A DNA stretch of 60,909 nucleotides from positions 1-60,909 of the forward strand of contig JANQJU010000079.1 in NCBI GenBank assembly GCA_028281495.1, given 5' to 3'. Below the pieces are notes generated by a model. That model was not told where the DNA came from. It saw only the letters and a program-made list of their open reading frames with translations, and searched no databases. Positions 60,348 through 60,909 of the stretch are shown in pieces (positions within the stretch are counted from its first letter, which is position 1; each line of letters begins with the position of its first letter). The translations under genes were made by a program, and so were the position numbers. This DNA is from SAR324 cluster bacterium. Its GTDB lineage: Bacteria; SAR324; NAC60-12.

Positions 60348-60380
60348 TCATGTGGCGTTCATGAGGAAGCAACCACATGA
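60348..60380. terminator. Hairpin between convergent genes
   Basis: TCATGTGG (60348-60355) and CCACATGA (60373-60380) form a perfect 8-bp stem with a 17-base loop, followed by AAAA. It lies between the convergent PAS and phospholipase D-like genes and may terminate one or both transcripts. Confidence 0.5.
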
Positions 60381-60396
60381 AAAATTTCAGGTAGGC

Positions 60397-60909
60397 TCAA
60401 TAATAAATTCGGAAGGTATTTAAAATCTGATCGAACTCGTAGGCGTAGTGTTTAGCCACGTCTGGATTGTTGGCAACCACCAAAAGATCGTGGGAAAACA
60501 CCGAGGTGTTGTACCAGTTGAAACTTCCTTCCAATACCACGGCTTCATCAATGACACAGTATTTGGAATGAATTGGGCAATAAGGCACACTGTGTTCCGT
60601 GGTCCCATAGGCAAGTGCGATAGGCACCTTTGCCGATTTGAGCCGCTGAACGGCTGGCAAAAGAGGGCGCTTGAGTTCTTCGTTCATGGTGTATTCTTTA
60701 CCGGGATCCCCTTGACGGGTGAGATGTCCGTTAAAAATGATCTGAACATCGACTCCACGGTATTTTGCTGCAATCAAGGCATCGACGACACTATCTCCGT
60801 ATTCACCTTTCATTTCTCCAATAAGGAACAGGCAAATTTTGATCGAATGCTTGGCACGGTTGATTTCTGCAATAATCGCCTGATGAGGGCGGTAATATTT
60901 TCCTTCCAG
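60397..60909 (-). CDS. Phospholipase D-like domain protein, 5' end outside the window
   Basis: The frame is open to the right edge, so at least 170 residues of the C-terminal part are present and the true start is missing. The HKD-type motif is IHSKYCVIDEA followed by LEGSFNWYN, matching HxK(x)4D...GSxN. Upstream, YYRPHQAIIAEINRAKHSIKICLFLI and ALIAAKYRGVDVQIIF give the usual half-domain pattern of alternating strands and helices. One such motif is typical of PLDc_2 nuclease-like proteins that act as dimers; a second motif could lie beyond the edge. The substrate may be phospholipid or nucleic acid. Confidence 0.85.
   Translation of the reverse strand: MEGKYYRPHQAIIAEINRAKHSIKICLFLIGEMKGEYGDSVVDALIAAKYRGVDVQIIFNGHLTRQGDPGKEYTMNEELKRPLLPAVQRLKSAKVPIALAYGTTEHSVPYCPIHSKYCVIDEAVVLEGSFNWYNTSVFSHDLLVVANNPDVAKHYAYEFDQILNTFRIYY

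Overview
The window looks like chromosomal DNA of a motile, flagellated, Gram-negative bacterium of moderate G+C, just under half by eye. The evidence is a FliM switch protein, two methyl-accepting chemotaxis proteins, lipoproteins, many periplasmic binding proteins and a type VI secretion (T6SS) membrane complex. A cytosolic group 3b-type [NiFe] hydrogenase suggests an anaerobic or facultative lifestyle. A deltaproteobacterial, SAR324-like or similarly deep proteobacterial lineage would fit, but this is a guess from gene content. There is no rRNA or other phylogenetic marker here, and no tRNA, CRISPR array or prophage was recognised.

Layout. 1-1.8 kb is a scarred stretch: an Rpn-type nuclease tail, degenerate remnants of an IS110-type transposase and of a second gene, and an orphan amino-acid-type binding protein, all between two copies of a 72-bp direct repeat. 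1.8-4.5 kb (minus) holds a hydrolase-like gene, a glutathione S-transferase and an ECF sigma factor with a Cys-rich tail. 4.8-11 kb is a sensory block: a PhnD-like binding protein, a membrane sensor ending in a degenerate receiver and an RsbW-like ATPase, a secreted double PilJ-domain protein and a chemoreceptor. 12.2-22.1 kb is a carbohydrate locus: sugar-binding protein, two permeases, chemoreceptor, GH43 beta-xylosidase, and a YesM/YesN-like two-component system. No ATPase of the transporter is encoded.

22.1-32 kb (minus) is tssJ-tssK-tssL-tssM-tssA, the T6SS envelope complex without sheath, tube, baseplate or effectors. TssM is about 2,030 residues because its periplasmic helical region is present twice in tandem. 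32-41 kb is mixed: an HU/IHF protein, FliM, a Nudix hydrolase, a Bor-like lipoprotein, an unrecognised 427-residue protein, a DUF2252 protein, a LysR regulator divergent from an exported SnoaL-like protein plus epoxide-hydrolase-like pair, and DNA polymerase IV.

41.4-54.2 kb (minus) is one long, tightly packed and often overlapping hydrogenase operon. Its order is beta (Fe-S), cNMP-binding protein, gamma (FAD/NAD), small subunit, large subunit, maturation protease, a short HypA-like protein, HypF, pyruvate phosphate dikinase, HypC, HypD, HypE. HypB is absent and the HypA-like protein has no zinc-binding cysteines. 54.4-60.9 kb holds two more orphan binding proteins (one followed by a lone PAS protein), a sigma-54 activator, Hsp33, a GH84-family glycosidase and the 3' part of a phospholipase D-like gene cut by the window edge.

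The recurring theme is sensing: four binding proteins have no transporter, two chemoreceptors sit in operons with candidate ligand-handling proteins, and three signal-output proteins stand next to binding-protein genes. The strongest candidates for something unusual are the duplicated TssM stalk, the binding-protein/pseudo-receiver/RsbW-like sensor pair, and the triplicated start codon of the LysR gene.
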